DNA of 64,000 nucleotides from contig NZ_WIRE01000001.1 of the NCBI RefSeq assembly GCF_009601165.1, positions 558,001-622,000 of the forward strand, read 5' to 3'. Positions 18,670-26,971 of the stretch are shown in pieces (the stretch's first letter is position 1; the number at the start of each line of letters is the position of its first letter). The notes beneath the pieces are model-generated. The model made no database searches, was not told the origin of the DNA, and saw nothing but the letters and a program-made list of their open reading frames with translations. A program made the translations under genes and the position numbers. This stretch comes from Alcanivorax sediminis (GTDB taxonomy: Bacteria; Pseudomonadota; Gammaproteobacteria; Pseudomonadales; Alcanivoracaceae).

Positions 18670-19691
18670 CCGCACCGGGCCGCGTCGGAGTCATTGCCGA
18701 CAGCACATTGCAGGGACACCTGCTCTCCAGCGCGGTCAAGGGGCAGGGCTATCAGGTGGTAGTCAACACCGAGCCCGGCAACCTGGAAGAACGCTGGTTC
18801 GATGAAGATAGCCTGGACCTGTGGGTAGTCGATTTATCCAGCGAAGACCGCTGGCAGGATTTCCTTGATCACCTGCTGGAAAACGCCAGCGCTCCCATCC
18901 TGTTTTGTGACGGCCAGGCACCTGCCCGCACCGACGCCCTCTACCCGCGCTGGGAGCGCCGCCTGGTCACCAAGCTGGTGGACTACATCGGCAAACCCCA
19001 GGTGCAGGAACGGCTGGATATCATTCCGCAGCGGGTTGCCAAGGTACGCATCCCCGAGCCGAGAGAGTTTCAGGCCATTATGCCCGCCAATCGCCCCCAG
19101 CGGGTGTGGGTGCTGGGTGCCAGCCTGGGCGGCCCGGCCGCCGTGAAGGAGTTTCTCGACTGCCTGCCCGCCAATCTGCCGGTGGCCTTTGTGCTGGCCC
19201 AGCATATTGATGGCAGTTTTCTGGATACCCTGTGTGGCGTGCTGGCCCGCGACAATCATATTCAATGCAAGGTGGCCGTCGATGGCGAGGCCCTGCGCCA
19301 CGGCGAAGTGGCCATTGCCCCGGTGGATTACGCCATCCGCTTCCGGCATGACGGCCGTATTCAGTCTACTGGCGAAGCGTGGGAGGGCCCTTACGCGCCC
19401 TCCATTGATCAGGTCATCCAGAATGTCAGCGACGGATTCGGCCCGCAGGTAGGCGGCGCCATCCTGTTCTCAGGCATGGGTAACGACGGTGCCATTGCCG
19501 CCCCCAAACTGGCGGCCAGTGGCCACCCGGTATGGGCTCAGAGCAGCGATACCTGTGCCTGCAGCAGCCAGCCGGATTCAGTGCGCGAAACCGGCTGTGT
19601 CACCTTCAGTGGCTCACCGGAGCAACTTGCACAGCAGCTGGTAGAACAGGTAAGAAGAGAACTGAAGAACGTCGAAAGCTCGACCACCTGA
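18666..19691 (+). CDS. chpB: CheB-type protein-glutamate methylesterase ChpB
   Basis: A 341-residue CheB-like methylesterase, the counterpart of PilK, removing methyl groups from PilJ. The catalytic triad is recognisable: Ser in VLGASLGGPAAV, His in VLAQHIDGSF and Asp in FSGMGNDGAIAAP. The N-terminal 120 residues occupy the receiver position but lack a convincing phosphoacceptor DxxMP motif (WVVDLSSEDRW), so it is probably a degenerate receiver, as in ChpB. The ATG overlaps the chpA stop (ATGA), indicating translational coupling. Confidence 0.92.
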   Translation: MTAPGRVGVIADSTLQGHLLSSAVKGQGYQVVVNTEPGNLEERWFDEDSLDLWVVDLSSEDRWQDFLDHLLENASAPILFCDGQAPARTDALYPRWERRLVTKLVDYIGKPQVQERLDIIPQRVAKVRIPEPREFQAIMPANRPQRVWVLGASLGGPAAVKEFLDCLPANLPVAFVLAQHIDGSFLDTLCGVLARDNHIQCKVAVDGEALRHGEVAIAPVDYAIRFRHDGRIQSTGEAWEGPYAPSIDQVIQNVSDGFGPQVGGAILFSGMGNDGAIAAPKLAASGHPVWAQSSDTCACSSQPDSVRETGCVTFSGSPEQLAQQLVEQVRRELKNVESSTT

Positions 19692-19742
19692 TCCGCCGGA
19701 TTATGTCCGGCCTCAGGCGTCCAGCGTCATTTGAGGTTAGTT

Positions 19743-20192
19743 ATGAGCAGTTTGCCCACGGAAATTTCCAGCCTGCTAATCCCCATGCAGGGTCGTCCCT
19801 GGCTGGTACCCAATATCGTCGTGGCGGAAGTGATCCCGCTGCGTCAGCCGGACCGCCCCGGCCATGGTCCGGAATGGTTACTGGGCTGGCTCAGCTGGCG
19901 TGACCAGAATATTCCGCTGGTGTCCTTCGAGCGGCTCAATGAGTCCGGCCAGATCACTATTGGTCAGGATGCGCGGATCGCGGTACTCAACACCGTGACC
20001 GGCAAGCGCCCCTTTTATGCCGTGATTGTTCAGGGGATCCCCAGGCTGATCAAGGTCGGCAAGGACGACCCCGTGGAAGAACCGGTAGACACCGGCCCGG
20101 CAGAATCCATGTACATTCAGGTTGCCGGCGATCTGGCCGTGATTCCGGATCTGGATGCCATTGAAGGCGCGGTCTCCGGTCTGCAGATATGA
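19743..20192 (+). CDS. chpC: CheW-like protein ChpC
   Basis: A 149-residue CheW-family adaptor, the second of the system. It starts MSSLPTEISSLLIPMQGRPW and carries VPNIVVAEVIP, WLLGWLSWRDQNIPLVSFE and IAVLNTVTG, the CheW beta-barrel pattern. The ATG at 19743 has GAGG six bases upstream; a TTG 12 bp earlier is in frame but not needed. In Pseudomonas ChpC is proposed to link additional inputs to the pilus pathway. Its stop overlaps the next gene by 4 bp. Confidence 0.9.
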   Translation: MSSLPTEISSLLIPMQGRPWLVPNIVVAEVIPLRQPDRPGHGPEWLLGWLSWRDQNIPLVSFERLNESGQITIGQDARIAVLNTVTGKRPFYAVIVQGIPRLIKVGKDDPVEEPVDTGPAESMYIQVAGDLAVIPDLDAIEGAVSGLQI

Positions 20193-21181
20193 TCGATCGG
20201 GAGCGCCTTGCCGCCCTGGCGGCGCAACAGCCTGTCAGCCCGGGCGTCTATCGCAACCTCTACGAGACGCCCCACCATGGCCTGCGCGAATTCCTGCGCT
20301 GGCAGTGGGACAGCCGCGGCCAGTTCCCTCGCCACCTGTCCTTCCCCCAGCAAAAACCGGATGCAGCACAGCTGGCGGAGCCTGGTGCTGCGCCGCAGCT
20401 GACCTGGATCGGACATTCCACCTTCCTGTTTCAGTACAAGGGCTGGAATCTGCTCACCGACCCGGTATTTTCCGAACGCTGCTCGCCTTTTACTTTTGCC
20501 GGCCCGAAACGGGCCGTGCCCCCGGCCCTGACCATCGATGCACTGCCCCCGATCAATGCGGTACTCGTCTCCCACAACCATTACGATCACCTGGACAAGG
20601 CCTCGGTAAAACAGCTACAGGCGCGCTTTGGTCGTGACATTCTCTGGTTCGCTCCACAGGGGGTAGCCAGCTGGCTACGCAAGCTGGGCGTGGAGCGGAT
20701 CATCGAGCTCGGCTGGTGGCAAAGTGAATTCCACGGTCAGGTGGAAGCCTTCTGCCTGCCCGCACAACATTTCAGCGGCCGTGGCCCCGGCGACCACAAT
20801 CGCAGCCAGTGGTGCAGCTGGCGTCTGGAATTTCCCGACTTCTCCCTGTATTTTGCCGGCGACACAGGCTATGCGCCGTTGTTTGGCGAGATTGGCGAAC
20901 TGTTCGGTCCGGTGGATCTGGCATTGTTGCCCATCGGTGCCTACGAACCTCGCTGGTTCATGTCGCCAGTGCATATCAACCCGGCCGAAGCGGTGCGTAT
21001 CCACCTGGATATCCAGTCCCGCCAGTCTGTGGCCATGCACTGGGGCACCTTTGTGCTGACGGATGAGCCCATGGATGCGCCGCCCAAGGCGCTGGCCCTG
21101 GCCATGGAAAGCCATTCGATTCACCCGGATCAGTTTCGCGTACCCCAACATGGCGAAACCCTGATCCTGCAGCAGGATTAA
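20189..21181 (+). CDS. NAPE-PLD-like metallo-beta-lactamase fold hydrolase
   Basis: A 330-residue metallo-beta-lactamase fold protein of the RomA/NAPE-PLD-like group. The zinc motif HNHYDHLD lies near residues 131-138, TWIGHSTFLFQYKGWNLLTD precedes it, and later ligands are expected in PAQHFSGRG, FAGDTGYA and AMHWGTF. NAPE-hydrolysing phospholipase activity is known for eukaryotic relatives; substrates of bacterial members are mostly unknown, so I call only the fold. The ATG overlaps the chpC stop (ATGA), tying it to the chemosensory operon, and an acyltransferase follows 12 bp later. Confidence 0.88.
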   Translation: MIDRERLAALAAQQPVSPGVYRNLYETPHHGLREFLRWQWDSRGQFPRHLSFPQQKPDAAQLAEPGAAPQLTWIGHSTFLFQYKGWNLLTDPVFSERCSPFTFAGPKRAVPPALTIDALPPINAVLVSHNHYDHLDKASVKQLQARFGRDILWFAPQGVASWLRKLGVERIIELGWWQSEFHGQVEAFCLPAQHFSGRGPGDHNRSQWCSWRLEFPDFSLYFAGDTGYAPLFGEIGELFGPVDLALLPIGAYEPRWFMSPVHINPAEAVRIHLDIQSRQSVAMHWGTFVLTDEPMDAPPKALALAMESHSIHPDQFRVPQHGETLILQQD

Positions 21182-21193
21182 CAAGACATCATC

Positions 21194-22192
21194 ATGAGCA
21201 AACAATCCCAAGGCCGCCGCACGTGGATGCTGGTTCGTCTACTGGCCTGGCTTCCGCTGCCGCTGGTGACGGCATTCGGCGCCTTCATTGCCACCCTGAT
21301 CACCCTGGTGCCGCTGCGCTATGCCAGCGCTTTTCGTGTCGTGCTGATCAATCTGCTCGCCACTCATCCGGACATGAGCTTTGCCGACGCCAAACGGATT
21401 GGCCGCCGCAGCATGGCAGAACTGGGGCGCACCCTGACCGAGTTCAGCCATGTCTGGCATCGGCCGGTGGAAGAAACCCTGGCACGGGTCACCCACCTGC
21501 ATGGCGAGGAGGCTTTTCTCGACGCCACCGCCAGTGACAAACCGGTACTGTTGCTGTCACTGCATCAGGGCAGCTGGGAAATCAGCAACCTGTATCTGGG
21601 CAACAAGACCGAAGCAGGCAAGACCCTGATCATGTATCAGCCGCACCCGGCTACCCTGATGGATGCCATGGTCAAGGCCGCCCGCGAACGTACCGGTTCG
21701 GTGTTGATCCCCACCAATAGCCAGGGCGTCAAACAGGCGCTGGCCGCCATGAAAAACGGTGGCACCCTGGGCATCCTCTCCGACCATAACCCCGGCAACC
21801 GCAGCAACCCCTGCGTGCCCTTCTTTGGCTATGACGTACCCACCCCGGCACTCATCGACAAACTGGTGCAGCGTTACCGCCCCCATGTCTTTATCGTTTC
21901 CTGTCATCGCGGCAAAGGTGGCGTAAAGGATATCCATGTGCACTTTGAGCCCGCGCCGGAAATCGAGCAGGCCAGTGACTGTACCGAGATCCTGACCCAA
22001 ATGAATGCAGCCCTGCAGCGCTGCATTGATCGCAACCTGCCCCAGTACCAGTGGACCTACAAACGCTTTAAATGGAGTTCGGACGGTCGGCGCAACTGGT
22101 ATCGCCAGTCCTTGCCGCTGCTTCGCGAAATCCGCAAAGGCGCTGACCGCAAGGCACTGGGGCTGCACCCGGATGCTGACAAGCATCAATAG
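21194..22192 (+). CDS. LpxL/HtrB-like lysophospholipid/lipid A acyltransferase
   Basis: A 332-residue inner-membrane acyltransferase of the LpxL/LpxM (HtrB) family, which transfers acyl chains to lipid A precursors or related lipids. An N-terminal hydrophobic segment (LLAWLPLPLVTAFGAFIATL, about 15-34) anchors it. The HX4E catalytic motif is His124-Glu129 in LSLHQGSWEISN; ILSDHNPGNRSNPCVPFFG is the second conserved block. No strong ribosome site is seen, and it probably relies on coupling with the hydrolase 12 bp upstream. Whether it is the main late acyltransferase or a paralogue acting on ornithine-type or other lipids cannot be decided here. Confidence 0.85.
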   Translation: MSKQSQGRRTWMLVRLLAWLPLPLVTAFGAFIATLITLVPLRYASAFRVVLINLLATHPDMSFADAKRIGRRSMAELGRTLTEFSHVWHRPVEETLARVTHLHGEEAFLDATASDKPVLLLSLHQGSWEISNLYLGNKTEAGKTLIMYQPHPATLMDAMVKAARERTGSVLIPTNSQGVKQALAAMKNGGTLGILSDHNPGNRSNPCVPFFGYDVPTPALIDKLVQRYRPHVFIVSCHRGKGGVKDIHVHFEPAPEIEQASDCTEILTQMNAALQRCIDRNLPQYQWTYKRFKWSSDGRRNWYRQSLPLLREIRKGADRKALGLHPDADKHQ

Positions 22193-22258
22193 CCCGCGGT
22201 TAAGGTTGCTTTAATCTGCACCAGGGAAGATGTCTGAAACGGAAAGGAAAACACCGCC

Positions 22259-22786
22259 ATGAATCAGACTGAACGCTGGCATCCGCTGCATAAAGGACTT
22301 CACTGGCTGACACTGGCGCTGGTGATTGCCGCCTGGGCCGCCGTGGAACTGCATGAACAATTTGCCAAAGGTGACCCGTGGCGCGAGTGGTGGGAGCTAC
22401 TGCATTTCAGCCTTGGCTTCACCCTGCTGCTGACCATCGTGCTACGCCTCTATGGCCGGGCCCACTTTGCGCGGCCCGCACTGATTGCCTCTCCCTGGCA
22501 GACGCTGGCCTCCAAAGTCGTCCATGTGCTGCTCTATCTGGTGCTGCTGGCCATGCCGCTGACCGGCATGGGCATGCGCCAGTTGGCGGGCAAGCACACC
22601 GAGCTGCTCTGGCTGTTTGAACTTCCCCAAATCACGACCGTGAATACGGATCTGGCCAAACAGGTCGCCTGGATCCACAAGGAGTTCCTGTGGACTGCCC
22701 TGCTGACACTGGTGGTCATCCATGTGGCGGGTGCGCTCTGGCATCATTTTATCGACAAGGATGAAACGCTACGAAGGATGCTGTGA
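22259..22786 (+). CDS. Cytochrome b561 family membrane protein
   Basis: A second cytochrome b561-type protein, 175 residues. It has MNQTERWHPLHKGLHWLTLA at the start and four helices near 14-28, 47-65, 82-103 and 140-160. Helix histidines appear in LHKGLHW, LLHFSLGF, VVHVLLYL and VIHVAGALWHHF, and the C-terminal DKDETLRRML resembles that of the protein at 1522-2085. AAAGGAAAACACCGCC precedes the ATG. Unlike the first copy it has no yceI partner. Likely role: membrane electron transfer between quinone and an unknown partner. Confidence 0.88.
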   Translation: MNQTERWHPLHKGLHWLTLALVIAAWAAVELHEQFAKGDPWREWWELLHFSLGFTLLLTIVLRLYGRAHFARPALIASPWQTLASKVVHVLLYLVLLAMPLTGMGMRQLAGKHTELLWLFELPQITTVNTDLAKQVAWIHKEFLWTALLTLVVIHVAGALWHHFIDKDETLRRML

Positions 22787-22808
22787 CAGGAGTGACGCAG
22801 CAGGATCA

Positions 22809-22899
22809 GAAGCGAGTGACGAGGTACGAGTTACGAAAGGCAAATCCCATGCGTTCTGTTTTCGCTTTTCGTAACTCGTAACTCGTAACTCGTAACTCA
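22809..22899. repeat. Heptad-arm inverted repeat, copy D (inverted orientation)
   Basis: The clearest tandem case: the right arm 22872-22899 holds four GTAACTC units head to tail. The left arm reads GAGTGAC GAGGTAC then GAGTTAC GAAAGGC. It lies in the 234-bp gap between the cytochrome gene and slyD. Confidence 0.9.
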
Positions 22900-23020
22900 A
22901 TCAAGGTAACGCGCTCCCGGCAATGCCTGTCACACCAAACCATTGCCCCCTACCTATCGGGGCGGCACAATGCATCGCCATTGCTGAGCGACACCATCAG
23001 GCCCACCTCCGGAGACATCC

Positions 23021-23509
23021 ATGACCATCGAAAAAGGCAAGGTCGTTACCCTGCATTACCAACTGTTCAACGCCGAAGACGGCAGCGAAATTGAAAACTC
23101 CAGTGAAACCGGCGAACCCATGGCCTATCTGCATGGCTACAACAACATCATCGCCGGCCTGGAGAAAGCCCTGGAAGGCAAGGATGTGGGCGAGCAGGTG
23201 GATGCGACCATTGACGCCAAGGATGCCTATGGCGAATACGACAACACCCTGTTCCAGCGCATCTCCCGCAAGTACCTCAAGCACGCGGGCAAACTGACCC
23301 CCGGCAAGGTGGTGACTGTCAGCACCGAAGAAGGCCCGCGCATGCTCACCGTGCTGAAAGTCGGCCTGAAAACCGTGGACGTGGATGCCAACCACCCGCT
23401 GGCCGGCAAGGCCCTGCGCTTCGTGGTCGACATCACTGACATCCGAGACGCCAGCGAAGAAGAAATCGCCCACAAACATGCCCACGGGGTAGGCGGGCAT
23501 CATCACTGA
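23021..23509 (+). CDS. slyD: FKBP-type peptidyl-prolyl isomerase, SlyD type
   Basis: A 162-residue SlyD-like prolyl isomerase/chaperone. The FKBP halves (VVTLHYQLFNAEDGSEIENS, YLHGYNNIIAGLEKALEGK) flank the inserted IF chaperone flap, with AYGEYDNTLFQRISRK at its edge; VDVDANHPLAGKALRF is the signature. The tail HKHAHGVGGHHH is short and histidine-rich, probably metal-binding, as in SlyD. A GGAG ribosome site is eight bases before the ATG. The stop codon is the first base group of repeat copy J. Confidence 0.92.
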   Translation: MTIEKGKVVTLHYQLFNAEDGSEIENSSETGEPMAYLHGYNNIIAGLEKALEGKDVGEQVDATIDAKDAYGEYDNTLFQRISRKYLKHAGKLTPGKVVTVSTEEGPRMLTVLKVGLKTVDVDANHPLAGKALRFVVDITDIRDASEEEIAHKHAHGVGGHHH

Positions 23510-23760
23510 GTTGAAAGTTAAAAGTTCAAAGTTGAAAAGCGCGACCGGGGAACAGGCGGTAATCGAGACCGCCGTCCCCGCGCCGCAGCCGCAAGGCCTG
23601 CGTGCGCGACTCTGGCATCTCAGCCAGCGAACAGCTTTCCCGCGTTGAAACTTGCAACTTGAATCTTGCTTCTTCCCACACCCCTTCGCGGGCACAACCG
23701 CCCCTTACTAAACACCCTGCACCGCGCTTTTCAACTTTGAACTTTTAACTTTCAACTCCT
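23508..23760. repeat. Heptad-arm inverted repeat, GTTGAAA / TTTCAAC family (copy J)
   Basis: The left arm 23510-23539 reads GTTGAAA GTTAAAA then GTTCAAA GTTGAAA AG; the right arm 23729-23757 reads TTTCAAC TTTGAAC then TTTTAAC TTTCAAC. The phase is 7 nt throughout. The left arm begins at the slyD stop. A GC-rich hairpin around GGCGGTAATCGAGACCGCC (23555-23573) and a third 7-nt run, CTTGCAACTTGAATCTTGC (about 23649-23667), lie between. It fills most of the 335-bp slyD-nfeD gap, where no gene is seen. Confidence 0.88.
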
Positions 23761-23844
23761 CCTCATTTTCAGCCATTTCCTACCTACTTAATCCATTTTT
23801 CGTGCTATCGTACCAATCCAAAAGCATGAGAAGAGGGCACAGGA

Positions 23845-24294
23845 ATGCCGGAATACAGTTACTGGATTATTGCCGGGCTGGCGCTGGTGATTGCCGAGTT
23901 CGTGGTCTCCGGACTGGTGGTGATTTTCTTCGGCGTTGCCGCGCTGATTGTGGGCAGTCTCAAGTATCTCGGTTTGCTGGACGACACCGTCTGGGAACTC
24001 ACCCTGTTCGCTGTGCTCAGCATTCTTTCCCTGGTGTTTGTGCGCCGCTTCTTGAGCGACAAGCTTATGGGCAAGGAAAACGTCAGTGCCGGTGAAGAAG
24101 ACAGCGCCGGGCTGATTGGCCAGCGCGCCACAGTGGTGGCCCCCTTCACCAATGGAACCGGTTCCGTCACCTATCGCGGCGCCCGCTGGCAGGCACAAAG
24201 CGACCAGACTCTTGAAGCCGGTCAGATTGTACGTATTACCCAACACGACGGTTTGTGGCTCACCGTTGAGCCCTGGACCAACTCCTCCTCCTGA
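23845..24294 (+). CDS. NfeD-like inner-membrane protein
   Basis: A 149-residue short NfeD-type protein: two to three membrane helices (about 6-26 and 27-47, plus 52-72), then the C-terminal OB-fold domain starting near LIGQRATVVAPFTNGTGSVT, with YRGARWQAQS and GLWLTVEPW. NfeD proteins partner SPFH proteins in membrane microdomains, and the SPFH gene follows 28 bp downstream, the standard arrangement (YbbK/YbbJ). No protease domain is present, so it is the truncated form. Confidence 0.93.
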   Translation: MPEYSYWIIAGLALVIAEFVVSGLVVIFFGVAALIVGSLKYLGLLDDTVWELTLFAVLSILSLVFVRRFLSDKLMGKENVSAGEEDSAGLIGQRATVVAPFTNGTGSVTYRGARWQAQSDQTLEAGQIVRITQHDGLWLTVEPWTNSSS

Positions 24295-24322
24295 ATCACT
24301 CGACTATAAGGACACAATTCAC

Positions 24323-25282
24323 ATGGAAGGTTTGATTATTTCCGGATTCCTTGCAGCACTGGCTGTCGTTCTGCTGTTCATGGTCATCCGTATCGTGCCC
24401 CAGAGGCAGGTTTATGTAGTGGAACGTCTGGGCAAGTACCAAACGTCCCTGGAAGCAGGCATGCATTTCCTGATGCCCTTTATCGATCGCGTGGCCTACA
24501 AGCATTCCCTGAAGGAAATTGTGCGTGACGTGCCGCGTCAGAGCTGTATCACAAAAGACAACATTGAAGTCTCCATCGACGGTGTCATGTATCTGCAGGT
24601 GGTCGACCCGAAAGCCGCCAGCTACGGCGTGGATGATTATGTGATGGCCGCCCAGCAGCTGGCGCAAACCACCCTGCGTTCCGTGATCGGCAAGATCGAT
24701 CTGGACAAGACCTTTGAGGAACGCGGCGAGATCAATATGGAAGTGGTAGAAGCCGTTGACGAAGCCGCTCAGCCCTGGGGCGTGAAAGTACTGCGTTACG
24801 AAGTGGCCGATATCAACCTGCCGGTGTCCATCAAGGACGCCATGGAGAAACAGGTTCGCGCCGAGCGGGAACGGCGTGCTGTGGTCGCCGAGTCTGAGGG
24901 TGAACGTCAGGCCGCCATCAACCGTTCCGAGGGTGACCGCCAGGCGGCTATCAACCGTTCGGAAGGTGAGAAGCAGGAGATGATCAACATCTCCGAAGGT
25001 GAAAAGATGAAGCAGATCAACGAAGCGGAAGGTCGTGCCAAGCAGATCGAGCTGGTGGCACTGGCGACTGCCAAGGGTCTGCAAATGGTGGGCCGTGCGG
25101 TACGCGAAGACGGCGGCGAAGAAGCTGTCAGCCTGCGCATCGCCGAGCAGTATGTGGCCGCCTTCGAGAAAGTGGCCAAGGAATCCACCACCATGCTGCT
25201 GCCCAACGGCCTGAGCGACATTGGCGCTGCCGTAGCGGGCTTGCAGAAAGTGCTCAAAACCGTGGAAAAAACCCCGGGCTAA
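24323..25282 (+). CDS. SPFH/band 7 (stomatin, QmcA-type) membrane protein
   Basis: A 319-residue SPFH protein: N-terminal membrane segment (LIISGFLAALAVVLLFMVIR), band 7 domain from VPQRQVYVVERLGKY through ADINLPVSIKDAMEKQV, then a charged coiled coil. At 24893-25024 four 33-bp repeats encode SEGERQAAINR-type units (SEGERQAAINR, SEGDRQAAINR, SEGEKQEMINI, SEGEKMKQINE), an 11-residue hendecad typical of the stomatin coiled coil but unusually regular here. ATG at 24323 is chosen because the longer frame overlaps nfeD. It pairs with the upstream nfeD and probably scaffolds or regulates membrane proteases. Confidence 0.94.
   Translation: MEGLIISGFLAALAVVLLFMVIRIVPQRQVYVVERLGKYQTSLEAGMHFLMPFIDRVAYKHSLKEIVRDVPRQSCITKDNIEVSIDGVMYLQVVDPKAASYGVDDYVMAAQQLAQTTLRSVIGKIDLDKTFEERGEINMEVVEAVDEAAQPWGVKVLRYEVADINLPVSIKDAMEKQVRAERERRAVVAESEGERQAAINRSEGDRQAAINRSEGEKQEMINISEGEKMKQINEAEGRAKQIELVALATAKGLQMVGRAVREDGGEEAVSLRIAEQYVAAFEKVAKESTTMLLPNGLSDIGAAVAGLQKVLKTVEKTPG
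24893..25024 (+). repeat. Four in-frame 33-bp repeats in the SPFH gene
   Basis: Each unit encodes SEG(E/D)(R/K)Q or a close variant plus INR/INI/INE. Third-base differences show that the units are old or under codon drift, not a fresh expansion. Confidence 0.85.
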
Positions 25283-25289
25283 GGAGAGA

Positions 25290-25345
25290 CAGCTCCTGCA
25301 GGAGCTTGCCTGCAAGCGAACATCGCCAGCAGGCTGGCTCCTACC
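25290..25345. repeat. REP-like palindromic element
   Basis: CTGCAGGAGCTTGCCTGCAA followed by GCGA, then AGCAGGCTGGCTCCTACCGC, an inverted pair like Pseudomonas REP sequences (TAGGAGC..GCCTGC core). It lies just after the SPFH gene and could act as a transcript end or stabiliser. The rest of the 150-bp gap to gloA shows nothing else. Confidence 0.75.
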
Positions 25346-25432
25346 GCTACGCCCTTCATACCCACCTTGTAATCACTCCTTTGCATCCCAATATCCTGAA
25401 GCTCCCCCTTTTCCGCAGAACCAGGAGCTCAC

Positions 25433-25981
25433 ATGTCACGTCATTTCGAACAGGCTGACGGCCTTTGCGAACAGCCCGACGCTGCCACCCAAGACTTTCT
25501 GTTCAACCAGACCATGCTGCGTATCAAGGAGCCGAGCCGCAGTCTCGATTTCTATACCCGGGTGCTGGGCATGCGACTGGTGCGCAAGCTGGACTTCCCG
25601 GAGATGAGATTCAGCCTCTACTTTCTTGCCTACCTGAATGACGAGGAAGCCAGCCAGGTACCGGAAGATGATGTCAAACGTCTCACCTACACCTTCGGTC
25701 GCGAGGCCATGCTGGAGCTGACCCATAACTGGGGCACGGAAGACGATGCGGATTTCGCTTACCACGACGGCAATGCCCAGCCCCAGGGCTTTGGCCATAT
25801 CGGCATCACCGTGCCGGATGTGTATGCCGCGGCAGAACGCTTCGAGGAGCTTGGCGTGACCTTTGTGAAGCGTCCCGATGACGGCAACATGAAAGGCCTG
25901 GCGTTCATCAAGGACCCGGACGGTTACTGGATCGAAATCCTCCAGGCCAACATGCTGGAGAAGCAGCAAGCTGAAGCCTGA
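25433..25981 (+). CDS. gloA: Lactoylglutathione lyase (glyoxalase I)
   Basis: A 182-residue glyoxalase I of the longer, Pseudomonas/eukaryote-like class, converting the methylglyoxal-glutathione hemithioacetal to S-lactoylglutathione. It shows [51 protein letters not shown] and [12 protein letters not shown], where the metal-binding Glu and His residues fall. AGGAGCTCAC precedes the ATG. The last codons (QAEA and stop) are written in AGCCTGA heptads that continue past the stop. Glutathione for it comes from gshB in this window. Confidence 0.95.
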   Translation: MSRHFEQADGLCEQPDAATQDFLFNQTMLRIKEPSRSLDFYTRVLGMRLVRKLDFPEMRFSLYFLAYLNDEEASQVPEDDVKRLTYTFGREAMLELTHNWGTEDDADFAYHDGNAQPQGFGHIGITVPDVYAAAERFEELGVTFVKRPDDGNMKGLAFIKDPDGYWIEILQANMLEKQQAEA

Positions 25982-25993
25982 AGCCTGAAGCCA
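25969..25993 (+). repeat. AGCCTGA heptad run across the gloA stop codon (copy L)
   Basis: AAGCTGA AGCCTGA then AGCCTGA AGCC has a 7-nt period. It spans the last coding residues, the stop codon and about 12 bp beyond. No inverted partner is obvious before copy E starts at 26003. Confidence 0.7.
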
Positions 25994-26002
25994 AGGATGT
26001 CA

Positions 26003-26100
26003 GAAGCGGGTGATGAGTCACGAGTTACGAAAGGCAATTCCTGCAGCCTGGCACGGCAAGCGGTTTTGATTTTCGAAACTCGTGACTCGAAACTCGAAAC
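26003..26100. repeat. Heptad-arm inverted repeat, copy E (inverted orientation)
   Basis: The left arm is GAGTCACGAGTTACGAAAGG then CAA; the right arm is TTTTCGAAACTCGTGACTCG then AAACTCGAAAC. It lies in the 218-bp gap gloA-DUF1275. Confidence 0.88.
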
Positions 26101-26199
26101 GGTTTTCCGGGTTTAGGGGTTTAGGCGTTGGCTTGCAGCACCACCCCGATACCCCCGTGCTAGACTGCGGTTTTGATCATCAGGCATTGGGGGAATGTG

Positions 26200-26860
26200 G
26201 TGCTAACACGTTTGCCGCCCTGGGTAGAAGTCGGGGCCTTTCTGCTCGCCTTTCTGGCCGGCAGCGTCAATGCGGTGGGCCTGCTGGGTTTCAGTCACCA
26301 GTCCGTGTCGCACCTCACTGGCAGTTCTTCCCTGCTGGGGCTGGCGCTGGCCGACCTGGCGCTGGCTGAAGCCGGGCATCTACTCCTCACCCTGTTCAGT
26401 TTTCTTGCCGGCGCCATGCTCAGTGGTCTGCTGATCACCAGCACGGCGCTGAAACTGGGCCGACACTATGGGTTTTCCCTGCTGATTGAGGCGCTGCTAC
26501 TCACGCTGGCCATGCTGGCCCTGCAGCGAGGAAGCGACGTGGGGGATTTATCTCGCCTCCATGGCATGTGGCCTGCAGAACGCCATGGTGACCACCTACA
26601 GTGGCTCCATCATTCGAACGACACACCTGTCCGGGATCTTTACCGATCTGGGCATCATGCTGGGCAACCGGCTTCGAGGCGGCACTCTGGATGGACGCCG
26701 CCTGCTGCTGTTCCTACTGCTGATTGGTGGCTTTATCTGTGGCGGGGTGATTGGCACACTGCTGTTCCGCGGGCTGCACTTTGTGGCGCTGATGGTACCC
26801 GCCGCGTTAGCCGCTACCCTGGCCGTGGTGTACTGGGGCCACAGCCGGACCCGGCGCTGA
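26200..26860 (+). pseudogene. DUF1275 (YoaK-like) membrane protein, frameshifted
   Basis: Two frames together make one DUF1275 multi-pass protein. The first frame gives WVEVGAFLLAFLAGSVNAVG, HQSVSHLTGSSSLLG and LLIEALLLTLAMLALQRGSD. The second gives IYLASMACGLQNAMVTTYSG, GIFTDLGIMLGNRLR and GGVIGTLLFRG. Dropping one G from the GGGGG run at 26541-26545 joins them as SDVG-IYLASMACGLQN with no other defect. So this is a one-base insertion: a true pseudogene, a slippage/phase-variable site, or a sequencing error. The likely start is GTG at 26200 (after GGGGGA); an in-frame TTG lies at 26173. Function of the family is unknown. Confidence 0.8.
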
Positions 26861-26946
26861 GGCAGCCGGCGGAGGGCCGTGAGCAGCTATCGCAACGTTC
26901 ATGGCGGAAGTCATCGTCATTATCAGCAACGTGGTTTCTGCCAAAA

Positions 26947-26971
26947 CAAAGGGCGCCAGTGGCGCCCTTTT
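26947..26971. terminator. Rho-independent terminator (bidirectional)
   Basis: AAAGGGCGCCAGTGGCGCCC plus TTTTTT: an 8-9 bp GC stem with a 3-4 nt loop. It starts one base past the leftward peptidase stop (26972-26974) and also ends the rightward DUF1275 transcript. Confidence 0.9.
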
